Of a DNA stretch of 64,000 nt, positions 9,084 through 19,236 are shown one piece after another. The stretch spans positions 1-64,000 of the forward strand of contig CAVZTE010000003.1 of the NCBI GenBank assembly GCA_963778165.1, given 5' to 3'. Position 1 is the first letter of the stretch; each line of letters begins with the position of its first letter. The stretch comes from Bog-756 sp963778165 (GTDB lineage Bacteria > Actinomycetota > Acidimicrobiia > Acidimicrobiales > RAAP-2). A program made the translations under genes and the position numbers. The notes beneath the pieces were generated by a model. It ran no database searches. It was given only the letters and a program-made list of their open reading frames with translations, and was not told the origin of the DNA.

Positions 9084-9846
9084 ATGCAAGCCGAAGTCAA
9101 AGGCACCACCATGCCCCTCCTGGAGATGGTCCTCGAGCCGGGCGAGTCCATCGTCTCCACCCACGGCGAGCTCTCGTGGATGTCGGCCAACATCCAGATG
9201 TCCCAGTCGACGTCCACCGGGGGCCAGAAGGGCCTGATGAGCGGCTTGAAGCGGGCCATCGGCGGGGGTGGCGTCTTCCTCACCAGGTACGAGGCCCAGG
9301 GTGGCCAGGGGATGGTGGCCTTCGGGGCCAAGCTCCCGGGCCGGATCTTCCCGGTGACCATCACGCCAGGGGCAGGGCTATCTGGTCCACCGGCACGGAT
9401 GGGTGTGCGGGACCGACGGAATCGTCCCCACCGTCGGGATGCAGCAGAGCTTCCGGGGTGGGATCTACGGCGGCGACGGCTTCATCCTCCAGCGTCTGGA
9501 GGGGGAAGGCCAGGCCTGGATCGAGCTCTCCGGCGAGATCACCACCTACGAGCTGGCCGCGGGGCAGACCATGCTGGCCCACCCGGGCCATGTCGGGCTG
9601 TTCGAGGACCGGGTCAGCTTCACCATCACCCGGATCCCGGGCATCAAGAACATGGTCTTCGGTGACGACGGGTTCCACCTGGTGGCCCTCACCGGGCCGG
9701 GCAACATCTGGCTGCAGAGCATGCCGGTCCCGGTTCTGGCCACGGCCCTCGAGCCCTACCTGCGCAAGGACGACGGGGGCGGGCATCCGGCCGCTGATGC
9801 CGGCATCGGCGGGGTCATCGGCGGCATGATCGGCAAGAACCTCTGA
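9084..9846 (+). CDS. AIM24 family protein (one frameshift)
   Basis: About 253 residues from ATG 9084, set by a GAAGGAG ribosome site at 9072-9078; an ATG at 9030 in frame lacks one. The sequence is beta-rich and Gly-rich (GELSWMSANIQM, GQGMVAFGAKLPG, GQAWIELSGEITTYEL, GPGNIWLQSMP) as in the AIM24/TIGR00266 family, widespread proteins of unknown biochemical role forming a tryptophan-RNA-attenuator-like fold. A break near 9372 is repaired by removing one G of GGGG, giving TPGQGYLVHRHGWV. The C-terminus ends GGVIGGMIGKNL. The family is clear, the function is not. Confidence 0.8.
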
Positions 9847-9903
9847 GCCGGGCCCTGTGGGCGACCGGGACGTCTGGCGGGACCCTCGTCGCCGGCGCTG
9901 GGC

Positions 9904-10317
9904 TCAGCGGACGTTGGAGAGGAACGCACTCGCGGTCGACGATGACCCGGATGAGCTTGCCCGCCGCCACCAACCCGGCGCTCTCCGACACCGACAGGGT
10001 GAAGACCAGGCGGCGACCCTCGATGCGGTCCAGCGTGGCCTCGGCCCACACCACGCCGCCCACCCCCACGGGCACCAGGTGGTCGAACTGCAGCCGTTTG
10101 GCCACCGAGGTGCAGTTGTCGGTCAGGTGGCCCTCGATGGCCAGGCAGGCGGCCTCCTCGCACAGGGCGATGAGGCGGGGGGTGGCCAGGACGGGACGGT
10201 CCCGGTGCGGAAGGACTCAGCGGTATCGGCTTCGGTCACCTTCAGCTCGATTCGGGCAGACAGACCGGTGTGTGGCGCCACGCCGGTACGATACGTGACA
10301 AAGCAGACGTCGGCCAC
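9904..10317 (-). CDS. Hotdog-fold thioesterase, FlK-like (frameshifted)
   Basis: Reconstructed across three frames it reads MADVCFVTYRTGVAPHTGLS, then VLATPRLIALCEEAACLAIEGHL, then AKRLQFDHLVPVGVGGVVW, ending ECFLSNVR before TGA. This matches the FlK-type fluoroacetyl-CoA thioesterase group, where a Thr, the Glu of CEEAA and a His form the active site. It probably hydrolyses a short acyl-CoA; the substrate is unknown. The reading breaks near 10195, where one base appears missing from a C run, and again downstream. It is divergent from the tldD gene, with about 30 bases between the two starts. Confidence 0.7.
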
Positions 10318-10349
10318 CTAGCGCCTGGCGGTGCATCGAGGAGGCTGTT

Positions 10350-11751
10350 GTGATCGAATCCCCAGTTCTCGAACGGGTGCTGTCGGCAGGCACTCCGCCA
10401 CGGCGGGGAGTTCGCCGAAGTGTTCGCCGAGGACAAGTCCACGTCGTCGGCCATGCTGGACGACGGGCGGGTGGAGGAGCTGTCTTCGGGGCGGGAGCGG
10501 GGGGCCGGCATCCGGGTGGTGTCCGGCGACACCACCGGGTTCGCCCATACCGCCGACCTGAGCGAGGCCGGCCTGCTCCGGGCGGCCGAGGCTGCCTCAG
10601 CCGTGGCCCGGTTCGGGTGAAGGCGGGGCCACCGGGGTGGCGGTGGGACCCCTGCGATCGGGCCCGGACAGCGGCGGGGGCGACCGGTCGGGCGCCACCA
10701 GGGGGTCGAAGGGGGAGACCCTGGAGCTCCTGCGCCAGGCCGACGAGGCGGCCCGTTCGGCCGGGGGCGCCATCTCCCAGGTCCAGGCGGCATGCGGGAC
10801 GTCGAGTCGCCGGGTCCTGATCGCCAACTCCGACGGCCTGTTGGCCGGTGACGAGCAGTCCAGGTCCCGGTTCTCGGTCTCCTGTGTGGCCACGGCCGAC
10901 ACCGGACTGCAGACCGGCTTACGAGTCGGCCGCCCGCACCATGGGATTCGAGATGTTCGACGAGGTATCGGTGGCCGAGTTGGCGGAGCTGGCCGCCAAG
11001 CGGGCCCTGTCCAAGCTCACGGCCCGGCCCGGCTCCGTCCGGCGAGCTGCCGGTGGTCCTGGCCGGAGGCAGTGGCGGCATCCTCTTCCACGAGGCCTGC
11101 GGCCACGGGCTCGAGGCAGACCACATCGTCAAGGACGCCTCGGTGTACACCGGGCAGGGTCGGCCAGCTGGTGGCCAGCCCGTTGGTGACCCTGGTCGAC
11201 GACGGCACGGTGGGGATCGAGTGGGGGACCTTCGCCGTCGACGACGAGGGCCGGCCGGCCCAGCGCAACGTGCTCATCGACCACGGCGTGCTGACCGACT
11301 ACCTGTGGGACTACCTCCGGGCCCGCAAGGAGGGTCGGGTGTCCTCGGGCAATGGGCGGCGCCAGACCTACCAGCACCTGCCCATGGTGCGGATGACCAA
11401 CACCTTCCTCCTGCCCGGTGAGGAGGATGCCGAGGAGATCGTGGCGCAGACCCCGCGTGGCGTCTACGTGGCCAAGCTCGGCGGCGGGCAGGTCAACACC
11501 ACCACCGGCGACTTCGTGTTCGGGACCACGGAGGCCTATCTCATCGAAGGTGGTCAGGATCACCGAGCCCCTGCGGGACGCCAACCTGATCGGCAACGGT
11601 CCCGAGATCCTCAAGCGGATCGACGCGGTGGCCGGCGACTTCGGCATGACCCCCGGCACGTGCGGCAAGGACGGCCAGAGCGTGCCGGTCGGGCTGTGGC
11701 CAGGCCACCCTGCGACTGACCGGCGTGACCATCGGAGGGACGGCAGAGTGA
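10350..11751 (+). CDS. tldD: TldD metalloprotease homologue (about seven frameshifts)
   Basis: Catalytic partner of the TldD/TldE zinc protease, which trims peptides (microcin B17 maturation and CcdA turnover in E. coli) and is widespread with unclear native substrates. In order: an N-terminal GRVEELSSGRERGAGIRVV, the zinc site HEACGHGLEADHI (HExxxH), GIEWGTFAVDDEGRPAQRNVLIDHGVLTDYLW split by frames, LPMVRMTNTFLLPGEED, GKDGQSVPVG and a TIGGTAE tail. Breaks fall near 10395, 10611, 10918, 11030, 11160, 11555 and 11692; each is fixed by dropping one base of a two- or three-base run. The stop overlaps the next gene's GTG (GTGA), so the pair is an operon. Confidence 0.85.
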
Positions 11752-13155
11752 GCACGGTGGTCGACGATCACCGAGCCAGAGGGCCGCGACGGGGAGACCC
11801 CGACGAGCTGATGGCGGTGGCCGAGCGGGTGGCCGGATGGGCCCGGACCGGCGAGGACATCGAGGTCTATGTGGCCCGCGGCGACGAGACCGAGGTCCGG
11901 GCCTTCGCCGGCGAGGTCGAGTCGCTGACCTCGGCCACCTCGGCCGGCATCGGGATCCGGGTGGTGGTGGACCATCGGCTGGGATTCGCCTGGGCCGGCT
12001 CGCTGGAGGAGTCGGTGTTCGAGGAGACCCTGGCCGAGGCCAGGGACAACGCCAAGCTTCGCCACCCCCGACGAGCACATGCGCCTGGCGGTACCCGATG
12101 GCGTGGCCCCGACCGTTGTCGATCTGTGGGACGAGGCCCTGGCCGTCGGTGCCCACCACCGACAAGGTGGAGATGGCCCTGGCTCTCGAGGCCCAGGCCC
12201 GAGGGTCCGACCCCCGGATCCGTCAGGTGGACGCGGCGGACTACGGCGACGGCTCGGTGGAGGTGGCCCTGGTGTCGACCACCGGCATCCGCGCCTCCAG
12301 CCGCAAGACCTCGGCCCATATCTCGGTGCGGGTCATCGCCGGCGACGGTGACGACAGCCAGACCGGTGGAGGATTCAGTGTGGGGCGTGGGTTCGCCGAC
12401 CTCGACCCGGTTCACGGGCCAACGATGACGCCGTCAACCGGGCCGTGCGCCTGCTCGGGGCCACCAAGGGGACCTCGGGCCGGGCGACCGTGGTATTCGA
12501 CCGGCGGGTCGCTTCCACGCTGTTGTCGATCGTCTCGTCAGGCCCTGTCGGGGGAGGCGGTGGCCAAGGGCCGCTCGTTCTTTGCCGGCCGGATCGGCGA
12601 GTTGGTAGGGGACACTGCCCTGACGCTGGTCGACGATCCGACCGATCCCCGGGCCTACGGGGCCTGCCACCTACGACGCCGAGGGTCTGGCCTGCCGGCG
12701 GAACGCCCTGATCGACGCCGGGGTTCTGCGGGGGTTTCTCTACGACACCGTCTCCGGCTCGCGGGCAGGGGTGACCTCCACCGGCTCGGCGGTGCGGGGT
12801 GGGTTCGCCGGTACTCCGGGGCCGGGGTGTCGGGCCCTGACCCTGGCTCCCGGTCGGGAGGGCTACGACGAGGAGGGTCCTGCTGGCCGCGGTCGGGGAG
12901 GGTCTGTTCGTCCAGTCGATGACCGGGGTCCACTCCGGGGTGAACCCCATCAGCGGTGACTTCTCGGTGGGGGCCGAGGGCCTGATGATCCGGGACGGCA
13001 AGCTGGCCGAGCCCGTCCGCGAGATCACCGTGGCCTCGACCCTCCAGCGCATGCTGCTGTCACTGGTGGCGGTGGGAGCCGACGTCGAATGGCTCCCCGG
13101 CATCGCCGCCGGCCAGACCCTGGCCGTCGGCGACATGCAGATCAGCGGGATCTGA
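11748..13155 (+). CDS. pmbA: TldE/PmbA homologue (about eight frameshifts)
   Basis: Non-catalytic partner of TldD; the heterodimer is the active protease. Readable blocks: VAERVAGWARTGEDIEVYVA, AFAGEVESLTSATSAGIGIR, GFAWAGSLEESVFEETL, DKVEMALALEAQA, RATVVFDRRVASTLLSI, GKGRSFFAGRIGELVG-type text, RRNALIDAGVLRGFLYDT and a C-terminal GVHSGVNPISGDFSVGAEG. No HExxxH is present, as expected for this subunit. All breaks resolve by removing bases from short runs, for example two within ten bases near 12413. The coupled GTG start at 11748 is clear. It converges on pilO, with about 60 bases between the stops. Confidence 0.82.
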
Positions 13156-13216
13156 CAAGCTCCATTGCGCTGCCGGCCGTGAGTGGGTCGATTGGCTGGG
13201 TTCTCCCCTGAGCGAT

Positions 13217-13986
13217 CTAATGACTGAAGCAGTGGCCTTGGTGCAGGCGCTCAGGGCGTTGGGCGTCGAGGTGTAGTAGATCGAGCCGGTGATGGACAGG
13301 CTGTACGGACCGGCCGTACGGTGAGGTCGCGCGTGCCTCCGACCCACAGGGCGGTGGCGCTGGAGCCGAGCGATCGAACCGCTCCCAGAGCGATGAGGGC
13401 GTGAGCGAGACCCCACCGCGCGCTGGCTGCTCGAGGTTGGCGCCCGAAGGCCAAGTCGAAGGTCTGGATCACGAACAGCCGAGGGAAGTTGTCCAGTCCG
13501 TTGATGAATGACGTCATCTTGGCCGTAGTCGCCGGTGACAGTGAGGGTGGTCGGCACTGCCACGACACCTGCGGGGGACTTGTTGCCCGACTGTCGTGGC
13601 GTCGACCGGCAGAGGCGGTCGAGGCGGGAGCGAACCCACTGAACTGGGTCAGTGTCACGCCGGAGGTCTCGGCCAGAGCCATTGAACTGGCTCTCGAACG
13701 AGGACTCTTCGGCATCGACATCAGTCGGGCTCTGCACGCTGGGGATCTGCGTGGCGATCTTCTCCAGATCAGCGCAACTCTTCGTGAGGTTTTGCTTCTC
13801 GGTCTTGAGTGCGAGAGTTTGACCTGCAGCGCCGTCTGCTTGCGCCTGGAGCTGGGTCTGCTGGCTCTGCAGGCTCGACAGCTTCGAAGCCTGCGGCGAA
13901 ACCAGGATGGCGTAGAGGAGCAGAGCCACCACCAGAGCTCCGGCGCCGATCAACAGGGGCATGCGGTACTCGCGGACGGTGTTCAT
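13217..13986 (-). CDS. pilO: Type IV pilus inner-membrane protein PilO (frameshifted)
   Basis: Part of the PilM-PilN-PilO platform that links the assembly motor to the pilus base. ATG 13986 overlaps the preceding stop as ATGA. The N-terminus has one membrane helix (MPLLIGAGALVVALLLYAIL) followed by a coiled coil (QASKLSSLQSQQTQLQAQAD, LALKTEKQNLTKSCADLEKI). The periplasm-side ferredoxin-like part is scattered over two frames: LAETSGVTLTQFSGFAP, VVAVPTTLTVTGDYGQ, FINGLDNFPRLFVIQTFDL, and LSITGSIYYT near the end. The true stop is unclear; I place it near 13217. It converges on pmbA. Confidence 0.75.
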
Positions 13987-15707
13987 TTCAGGCTCGCATT
14001 CTTTTCGAGGCTGGCATTGGGAGTGATCGAGACTTCGAATGGGAACGAGATGGTGGTGTCGGGGTTGACCACCGTGCTCCCTTGAAGTGGATTGGCGAAG
14101 AACTGCGATCCGGCGATGGCGTTGATCCACGCTTCGGAGATGGAGAGGCTGGGGCCGGGGCCGGTCACCGTGAGTCTGGATGGTGCCGATGGCGGCCGAC
14201 GTCGTGGCGTTCTGGCGCCGCTGCTTGCGGTCGTTGGCCGATGTCGATGCCGTCGTGGCCCGCTGGCCGTTGTTCGAGTGTGGCCGTGGCGCGCACGGCT
14301 GCCATTGAAGGTCTGGACCTTGGCGTTGGCCGGCGTGATGCGATCAGGTTGTTGAGGGCCAGAGGCCAGTCCACGGCCGAGCTGAGGACCGAGGCACGCG
14401 CCGAGCTACACCGGCCGAGTAGGCACTCGTGGGCGGCAACAACCAGGTCGTACTTGGGCACCTGGGCGTTCAGTGAGGCGATGTTGGCCTGCAGTGGCAT
14501 CGACGTCGTTCTGGGCGTTGTGAACCTGGTAGAACTTCCAGCCGCCGAACAGGGCCAGCAGCATGATGACGACGACACCGGCCAGGACAGTCCGCTCTTG
14601 GATCTTCTTCATCCTCATCCGCTTGGCAACTTCGGGCGGCAGGAGATTGAACTTCTTGACGGCCTTGTCGGGCTCCGGAAGGGCCAGGCCGATGGGCGTG
14701 GCCAGCACGGGCCCGACTTCACTGGCCTGCTCCTCGCTGAGGTCCAGCTTCGACGTGTCGAGCCGGGCCAGCGGAGAAACGGTGAGCACCGGCAGCCGCA
14801 CCTGGTCCTCGAGCATCTTGCGCAGTCCGGCGAGGTCGGAACCACCGCCGGTGACCAGCACCCGCGAGACCGGCAGCCGGCCCGGGAAGCGAGGCGAAGT
14901 ACTGGATCGAGTTGCGGATCTCTCCGACCAGCTCGTTCATGCTGGCCTGTGCGGCCCGTTCGGCCGCCTGCATCTGCGCCATCGGCTCACCGATCCGCCG
15001 CTTGACTCCTTCGGCGTCGGTGATGCGGAAGGTCGAGGGCGGCTGAGACTGCGGCCGTGGTGGCGTTGCCGCCTGAGCCGATGGTCCGGACGAACTGCGG
15101 GCGCCCCTGTTGGTGGACGACCACCACGGTCAAGCCCGGCGCCGACCGAGACGATGGCCTCGGGCTGCTCCGATGCCTCCTGTCCACCGATGGCCCGGAC
15201 CAGCGCGGACGAGATCAGGTCGACGCCGTCGACGGTCAGCCCGGCCTTCTCGACGGCTTCGATGACGCCGTTGACCAGATCGACGTGGGCCGCGGCCACG
15301 AGTACCCGGCGCATCTTGTCGCCCTCGGGCGAGGTGTAGTCGGCGAGGATCTGCGAGGAGAGGATGGTCTGGTCCGGCGGAAAGGGAATGATCTCCTCGG
15401 ACTGGAAGCGCACCGCGCTGTCGACTTCGCTGTCGGGGACGAACGGGAGGTCGATCTCACGGGTGATGGCCCGGAGTCCGGCGATCCCGACGATTACCGA
15501 GGTGGACGAGAACTGGCCGTTCTTCCACAGCTTGGTGATGGCCTCGGTGACCGCGGAGCTGTCGCGGATCTCGCCGTCGACGAGGGAGCCGGGGGGTAGC
15601 CCGACCTGGCCGTAGGTGTGCAGAACCGGGCGGGTATGGCTGACATCGAGCTCGGCGGCGCGTACCGCGCTCGTGCCGATGTCGAGACCGACGGTCAGCT
15701 GTGCCAT
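13983..15707 (-). CDS. pilM: PilM-PilN fused type IV pilus platform protein (frameshifted)
   Basis: The N-terminal 330 or so residues are PilM, a cytoplasmic actin-like protein: MAQLTVGLDIGTSAVRAAEL, SAVRFQSEEIIPFPPDQT, VDLISSALVRAIGG, and GGGSDLAGLRKMLEDQ near the end. It starts at ATG 15707 with a GGAG site. The PilM C-terminal ATPIGLAL then runs in frame, with no stop in any of the three frames, into the PilN motif KKFNLLPPEV, a membrane helix (VLAGVVVIMLLALFGGW), a coiled coil, and a C-terminal domain ending TFPF-type text and KNASLK. PilN normally begins at the NLLP motif and binds PilM through it, so the two partners seem joined. Several one-base breaks lie at 14.2-14.5 and 14.9-15.1 kb. 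Confidence 0.78.
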
Positions 15708-15947
15708 GTATCTATCTCCGCTCCGTATGTTCGAATGTATCGGCAATGAATCGACCAGATCTGGATTGAAGTGCACCAGACTGTACGAAGGTCTATCGGA
15801 CGGAATCGGCGGCACCTTGAGGCTCTGTGTGGCCTCGGTCTGGCCGCGTCGGGCGGGTTCCTCAGGACCGACACTGCTTCAGAGTCAGCAGGCGAAGCTA
15901 TCGGCGCAGTAACCCCTGGTCGGGGCCGGAGCAGGCCTGGTAGGCGG

Positions 15948-17078
15948 TCAGGTCAGGACAGGTTGGCGGCGGCGAACTGACCCGGTCTGCATGATGCCCT
16001 TGCGCTCGAGCATCACCTTGAGATCGTGGGGATTGGAGGCCGTGGCCATGGCTTCGGCCAGGTCGATGGTGCCGTCGGCGATGAGAGTGACCAGTGACTG
16101 GTCGAAGGTCATCATCCCGTAGTACTCGCCGTCGGCCACGATTCCCTCGATGTCGCCGGTGATCACCGGATCGATGATGGCCTGTTGAATCCTGCCGTTG
16201 ACCACCAGCAGCTCGAGCACCGGCACCCGGCTCTTCCCGTCGGCGGTGGGGATGAGCCGCTGGCAGATGATGCCCTTCAGCGATCCGGCCAGGCTCACCC
16301 GCACCTGGGTCTGCTGGTGCGGGGGGAAGAAGTCCACGATCCGGTTGATGGTCTCGGTGGCGTTGATGGTGTGGAGCGTCGAGAACACCAGGTGGCCGGT
16401 CTCTGCCGCGGTCAGGGCCGCCGACACCGTCTCCATGTCCCGCATCTCGCCGACCAGGATCACGTCCGGGTCCTGCCGTAGCACCACCCGCATCGCCGAC
16501 GAGAACGAATCGGTGTCGAACCCCACTTCACGCTGGTCGATGGCGGCCAGGTCGTCGGTGTGCAGGTACTCGACGGGATCCTCGATGGTGACGACGTGGC
16601 AGGAACGGATGTGGTTGATGTGGTCGACCATGGCCGCCAGCGTGGTCGTCTTGCCCGAGCCAGTGGGCCCGGTGACCAGGACGAGGCCCCGCATCTCCTC
16701 GGCCAGCCGGGTAACCACTTCGGGCAGCCCCAGTTCGCTGACTGAGGTGGCGCCCGACCGCACCCGACGCATGGCCAGGGCCACCGAGCCCCGCTGGTAG
16801 TAGGCGTTGACGCGGAATCGCCCGGTGCCATGAAGGCTGTAGGCGAAGTCGACCTCGTGCTTCTCGCGGAAGGTCTCGAGGATGGGGGCTGCATGATCGA
16901 CTCCGCCAGCTCCTGCGTCTCCTCGGCGGTGAAGGACGGTTCATCGTCCAGGCGTCCGCAGGGCTCCGGCCACCCGCATCCGAGGTGGCGCACCTGCCTT
17001 GATATGCAGGTCCGAACCATCAAGCTCGGCCAGCATCACGAGAAATCGATCGAGATCGGCTTTGTCCACGCGGACCAT
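15948..17078 (-). CDS. pilT: Type IV pilus retraction ATPase PilT (frameshifts near N-terminus)
   Basis: Hexameric ATPase driving pilus depolymerisation. ATG 17078 gives MVRVDKADLDRFLVMLAEL, then GSDLHIKAGAPPRMRVAGAL, the classic PilT N-terminal PAS-like start. Walker A is GPTGSGKTTTLAAMVD, the Asp box VTIEDPVEYLH, Walker B DVILVGEMRD, and the His box ETGHLVFSTLHT. A break near 16947 is fixed by removing one C (TLDDEPSFTAEE follows), and another near 16885 needs two C residues removed. The length of about 376 residues is normal. It lies upstream of pilMN-pilO on the same strand; a second PilT-like ATPase is at 25.4 kb. Confidence 0.88.
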
Positions 17079-17219
17079 TGTACGGGCAGCACATGCGCGC
17101 GTTAGCGAGGATTTCGTGCAACCCGTTCGCTGCTGCCGGATTCGGCATCGCCGAAGTGCTGCTTCAGCGGAGGACCGACGGCCCGGTTGCCAACCTGCGT
17201 GTCGAGGAGTTCAGGCCGG

Positions 17220-17609
17220 CTACGACGACGGGCGTCTTGTGGCAGCTTTCTCTTGACCGCCTTCCGATTGGCCGTTCGGCGTCGTCGACGGCTGGTCGAC
17301 GGTGCTGCCTTCGCTGGATTTGGACGTGTCTTTGATGTCCTTCGTGTCCTTACCGGTGCCGTCGCTCGTGCCCGAGCCCTCGGATCCTCCAGCCGGAGTG
17401 GCCGAGCTCCTTCTCCTTTTTGGCCGGCTGCCGTTCCGGCTGTCCGTCTTGTAGAACCCGCTGCCCTTGAAGACGATCCCCACGTTGCCGAAGACCTTCG
17501 TCACCGGCGACCCACAGGTGGGGCAGGAGGTCAGGGCATCGTCCTGGAAGGACTGCACGACATCGAAGTTCTTGTCGCAGTGTGCGCAGCGGTATTCGTA
17601 GGTGGGCAA
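17220..17609 (-). CDS. ruc: FmdB-type zinc-ribbon protein, Ruc (Rv0991c) homologue
   Basis: 129 residues. The N-terminal zinc ribbon MPTYEYRCAHCDKNFDVV ... CPTCG supplies CxxC pairs at Cys8/11 and Cys29/32. GIVFKGSGFYKTDSR follows, then about 65 residues of low-complexity, Ser/Thr/Gly/Lys-rich, probably disordered tail. Mycobacterium tuberculosis Rv0991c has the same plan and is described as Ruc, a redox-activated disordered chaperone working with Hsp70 and controlled by the repressor HrcA. A CIRCE element sits 37-63 bases upstream of the start here. The function as an oxidation-triggered holdase is therefore a good inference. The tail may hide a frameshift. Divergent from moaC. Confidence 0.8.
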   Translation of the reverse strand: MPTYEYRCAHCDKNFDVVQSFQDDALTSCPTCGSPVTKVFGNVGIVFKGSGFYKTDSRNGSRPKRRRSSATPAGGSEGSGTSDGTGKDTKDIKDTSKSSEGSTVDQPSTTPNGQSEGGQEKAATRRPSS

Positions 17610-17645
17610 GCCGGTCTTCCTCTCGGTCCTGTAGGGGTCCGTATA

Positions 17646-17672
17646 CTGGCAGTCTAGTTGAGAGAGTGCCAG
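17646..17672. promoter_or_regulatory. CIRCE element (HrcA operator)
   Basis: CTGGCAGTC - 9 bases - GAGTGCCAG. The right arm is the canonical actinobacterial CIRCE half-site; the left arm differs from the exact complement (CTGGCACTC) at one base. The 9-base spacer is exact. A minus-strand -10-like TAGACT lies inside the spacer at 17652-17657, so a bound repressor would block ruc transcription. A plus-strand TATACT at 17642-17647 overlaps the left arm and could serve moaC. Confidence 0.75.
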
Positions 17673-17731
17673 GTCCGTCCTGAGGTTCTCCGGTCCCGTA
17701 CACTGAGGGCCGTGACCAACGGGATCGCCGC

Positions 17732-18229
17732 ATGACCGACCGAAGCCTGAGCCACCTGGACCCGTTCAGCGGTACCCGGATGGTGGACGTTTCGCCCAAG
17801 GAGGCGACCCACCGGCGGGCGCTGGCCCGCTGCAAGGTGGCGATGAAGCCCGAAACCACGGCCAAGGTGGCCAACAACGCCATCACCAAGGGGGACGTGC
17901 TGGCCGCAGCCCGGGTGGCGGGCATCCAGGCCGCCAAGCGCACGGCTGAACTGGTTCCCATGTGCCATCCGCTCCTGGTCGGGGCGGTCCACGTCGATTT
18001 CACCATCGGCGACGATTTCGTCGAGGTGGAGGCCAAGGTCGAGGCGGTGGATCGCACCGGGGTGGAGATGGAGGCCATGACGGCATGTGCCGTTGCCGCC
18101 CTCACCGTCTATGACATGTGCAAGACCACTGACCGGACCATGAGCATCGGCGAGCTCATGCTGTGGGAGAAGACCGGCGGGAGCTCGGGGATCTGGAAGC
18201 GCGATCCACTTCTGCCGTCGGAGGCCTGA
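17732..18229 (+). CDS. moaC: Cyclic pyranopterin monophosphate synthase MoaC
   Basis: Second step of molybdenum cofactor synthesis: converts the MoaA product (3',8-cyclo-GTP) to cPMP. 165 residues, normal length. Conserved blocks are all present: LSHLDPFSGTRMVDVSPKEAT, AANNAITKGDVLAAARVAGI-type text, TAELVPMCHPLLVG, VEAVDRTGVEMEAMTA and DMCKTTDRTM with the catalytic Lys/Asp region. Start ATG 17732. No other moa/moe gene is in the window. A strong hairpin follows the stop. Intact. Confidence 0.95.
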   Translation: MTDRSLSHLDPFSGTRMVDVSPKEATHRRALARCKVAMKPETTAKVANNAITKGDVLAAARVAGIQAAKRTAELVPMCHPLLVGAVHVDFTIGDDFVEVEAKVEAVDRTGVEMEAMTACAVAALTVYDMCKTTDRTMSIGELMLWEKTGGSSGIWKRDPLLPSEA

Positions 18230-18237
18230 CAGCCTTC

Positions 18238-18262
18238 CCCGGCGTCGGCCAGCGACGCCGGG
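18238..18262. terminator. Terminator hairpin between convergent genes
   Basis: Perfect 10-bp GC-rich stem (CCCGGCGTCG / CGACGCCGGG) with a five-base loop, nine bases after the moaC stop and four bases before the end of the opposing gene. There is no clear T-run. The symmetric position suggests bidirectional use. Confidence 0.6.
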
Positions 18263-18265
18263 TGG

Positions 18266-18611
18266 TTACTTCGAGCGTCCGAAGCGTCTTTTCGGCCGGG
18301 CCGAGGTGAAGAAGTCGGGAGCGATCGGTGCTTCTCGAACGAGTCGGTGGCGCCTGGGTGTCGGGTGGGTTCTGGCCGACTTCCTGCTCCTGCTCTGCCT
18401 CGCCGGCGTTCTCGTCGACCTCAGTGGGGCTAGCCGCCCCGAGGACGTCCTTGACCATGGCGGCGGATGCGGCGTAATCGGACCGGGAAGCCGCTAGTCG
18501 TGCAATGGCCTCGGGCGTGGGAGGTGGTGGGCGCACCGGCACCGGGTCTTGACCGACCGGCTGATCGGATTCCGGTTGACCGGTGCTCTCCTGCGGTGGA
18601 CTGGAACTCAT
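18266..18611 (-). CDS. Hypothetical Pro/Glu-rich protein (frameshifted)
   Basis: Opens MSSSPPQESTGQPESDQPVG and is Pro/Gln/Glu rich, with a short helical block EAIARLAASRSDYAASAAMV. Near 18340 the frame should change: the alternative frame ends in FFTSARPKRRFGRSK, a basic tail with a TAA at 18266-18268, exactly before the shared terminator. About 115 residues when reconstructed. No family recognised. It is probably soluble and partly disordered. Confidence 0.45.
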
Positions 18612-18782
18612 CTGGGCGAGGAACCTCTCGACGACAGGACAGCGGGCGGGGCGCTCATCGTGAGACGAACACCCTCTAAATTCTACCGGATGCCCTCGAG
18701 CTGGCCACCCTCGTTGGCGGCCAGAAAGGTCCGCTGAAGGCCTCCGGCTGTGGGGCTTCAGTCTCTGAAGTCCCCGACTGAC

Positions 18783-19080
18783 TCAGCCCCGGACGGCGGA
18801 GCGAAGATCCCTCAGCGAAAGCTCCGAGGTCGCTTCGCCACCGCATTGGGAGCAGTGCTCGACGTGCCGCCAGCTCCGGAGGAGCCGGGTACCTTCAGGG
18901 TTCAGCAGCACGACGAACGACTCCGACAGAGGGATCGATCTCGACGCCGTAGCAGGCCTGCCACTCCGTCGAGGCAGGACTCGTGCGATGCTCGGAACCC
19001 TTGACCACTCGACGGAACCGCGAGTTCTCCATGTCGATGATCCACGTGCTGTGGCACGACTCGATGATGATCTGTTCCAC
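18783..19080 (-). CDS. Small hypothetical protein with CxxC (one frameshift)
   Basis: From a GTG at 19080 (VEQIIIESCHSTWIIDMEN), about 99 residues. The text STEWQACYGVEIDPSVESFVV joins two frames after removing one G of GG near 18922. It continues LLNPEGTRLLRSWRHVEHC, a SQCGGE element giving a Cys-x-x-Cys with the preceding Cys, and ends LRSAVRG. The even spread of aromatic and polar residues suggests a folded small domain. No family or function recognised. It lies downstream of the histidine kinase on the same strand. Confidence 0.5.
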
Positions 19081-19236
19081 GAAGTCAGTATCCCATGAAT
19101 TGATGAGATGGAAACCTCGGAATACATTTCGGTTGAGTGACAGTTCGCACCTGGGTCGATTTCTGAAATGACGACCTTTTCGGACATAATCCGTTGTCAC
19201 TGGCCCCCTGGAGTGCGGAATCGACGGCAAAGGGCC

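Noticed and set aside
10350..13155. Programmed frameshifting to explain the broken tldD/pmbA pair
   Set aside because: About fifteen breaks occur, without slippery heptamers or a common site, and the same pattern appears in unrelated genes; error in the sequence is simpler.
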